A DNA stretch of 5,827 nt from an uncultured Collinsella sp. (GTDB taxonomy: Bacteria > Actinomycetota > Coriobacteriia > Coriobacteriales > Coriobacteriaceae). The notes under the pieces are model-generated. The model ran no database searches, was not told the DNA's origin, and was given only the letters and a program-made list of their open reading frames with translations. Below, one piece after another: positions 5,072 through 5,827 of the stretch (the first letter of the stretch is position 1; each line of letters opens with the position of its first letter). The stretch is from assembly GCA_900545875.1 (NCBI GenBank), contig URAQ01000116.1, positions 1-5,827 of the forward strand. Reading direction: 5' to 3'. The translations under genes and the position numbers were made by a program.

Positions 5072-5827
5072 ATGTCCGATATCGAGAATCCGGCAGGCGA
5101 CACGCGCCCGATTGGCGTGTTCGATTCTGGTCTGGGCGGTCTGACGGTTGCACGCGCCATCGCAACGGCGTTGCCGCACGAGTCCGTCTACTACTTTGGC
5201 GACACCAAGCGCTGCCCCTACGGCACCCGCACCGAGGACGAGGTGCGCTCGTTTGCACTGCAGGCGGGCCGCTGGCTGTCGAAGCACGACGTCAAGATTA
5301 TGGTCATCGCCTGCAATACGGCGACCGCTGCGGCCTTGCGTTTGGCCCAGCAGGTGCTCGACGTCCCCGTCATCGGTGTGATCGCACCGGGCGCACGCGC
5401 GGCAATCAACAGCACCCGCACGCGCCGGGTGGGCGTGCTCGCCACCAACCTCACCATTCGCTCAGGTGCTTACACGCGTGCCATTCAGGACCTGGATGCC
5501 GGCGTCGACGTATACGGCTGCCCTGCCTCGAGTTTTGTCGAGGTCGTTGAGCACGAGCTCGCCTCGGGTGCGCATCTGCAAGAGCAGTGGCTCGAGAACG
5601 AGGACATCTTTGATACGCCTGCCGTACGCGCGCTGGTCGGTGCCACGGTTGAACCGCTGCGCGACCACGGCATCGATACCGTGGTGCTCGGCTGCACGCA
5701 TTTTCCGCTGCTCGTGGGGCCTATTCGCCATGCACTGGGTCCCGGAGTGCGCGTGGTGAGCTCCGCCGAGGAGACCACGCGTGAGCTGACCGATATTCTC
5801 ACGCGCCGCGCGCAGCTGGCGGGCGAC
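5072..5827 (+). CDS. murI: Glutamate racemase MurI, C-terminus beyond the window
   Basis: The frame is open for 252 codons to the right edge with no stop; MurI proteins are usually about 265-285 residues, so perhaps 20-30 are missing. It converts L-glutamate to D-glutamate in the cytoplasm without a cofactor, supplying residue 2 of the peptidoglycan stem peptide. GVFDSGLGGLTV (15-26) contains the conserved Asp18. YFGDTKRCPYG (41-51) is the family signature, with Lys46 where Ala is common. The two catalytic cysteines are Cys81 in ACNTATA and Cys208 in GCTHFPLL, the latter followed by the conserved Thr-His. All key residues visible are present, so the enzyme should be active. It follows the HAD gene by 53 bases on the same strand with no terminator between. 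About twelve residues precede the core domain. Confidence 0.95.
   Translation, partial: MSDIENPAGDTRPIGVFDSGLGGLTVARAIATALPHESVYYFGDTKRCPYGTRTEDEVRSFALQAGRWLSKHDVKIMVIACNTATAAALRLAQQVLDVPVIGVIAPGARAAINSTRTRRVGVLATNLTIRSGAYTRAIQDLDAGVDVYGCPASSFVEVVEHELASGAHLQEQWLENEDIFDTPAVRALVGATVEPLRDHGIDTVVLGCTHFPLLVGPIRHALGPGVRVVSSAEETTRELTDILTRRAQLAGD

Noticed and set aside
4041..5258. A 405-codon open frame on the minus strand opposite the HAD gene and the start of murI
   Set aside because: It spans two well-supported plus-strand genes and their gap, and its composition is that of a shadow frame of high-GC3 coding DNA.

Overview
The window looks like chromosomal DNA from a GC-rich, Gram-positive-type bacterium. 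Coding sequence strongly prefers G or C at third codon positions, genes have purine-rich ribosome binding sites, and a lipoprotein-type binding protein is fused to its permease. The gene set and protein style best fit the class Coriobacteriia (Collinsella or a relative). That placement is inferred from familiarity with these families and was not searched.

Left part, minus strand (1-2270). A large gene (222-2270) encodes a lipoprotein amino-acid-binding domain, an extra beta-rich domain and an ABC permease domain in one polypeptide. It ends at a clear intrinsic terminator (156-200). About 125 bases further on, still on the minus strand, the first ten codons of another gene run off the left edge. 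Their N-terminus (MCGFVGFTGT), preceded by a strong AAAGGA site, is that of a class II glutamine amidotransferase, most probably asparagine synthase AsnB. Only its start is in the window.

Middle (2271-2554). This divergent, relatively AT-rich intergenic region must hold the promoters for the transporter (leftward) and the cell-wall genes (rightward). No textbook promoter stands out on either strand.

Right part, plus strand (2555-5827). Three closely spaced genes, with gaps of 34 and 53 bases, look like an operon. The first is a MurE-type ligase of the streptococcal (L-lysine-type) branch. The second is a Cof-type HAD phosphatase of unknown substrate. The third is glutamate racemase MurI, cut by the right edge. 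MurI makes the D-glutamate used at position 2 of the peptidoglycan stem peptide and MurE adds the position 3 diamino acid, so two of the three genes act at consecutive steps of stem-peptide synthesis. The HAD enzyme's role is not evident.

I see no mobile element, CRISPR array, tRNA, rRNA or prophage signal, and no convincing new system. The points most worth following are the extra domain inside the transporter fusion, the absence of an adjacent ATPase gene, the substrate-specificity motif of the MurE homologue, and the HAD protein between two peptidoglycan genes.
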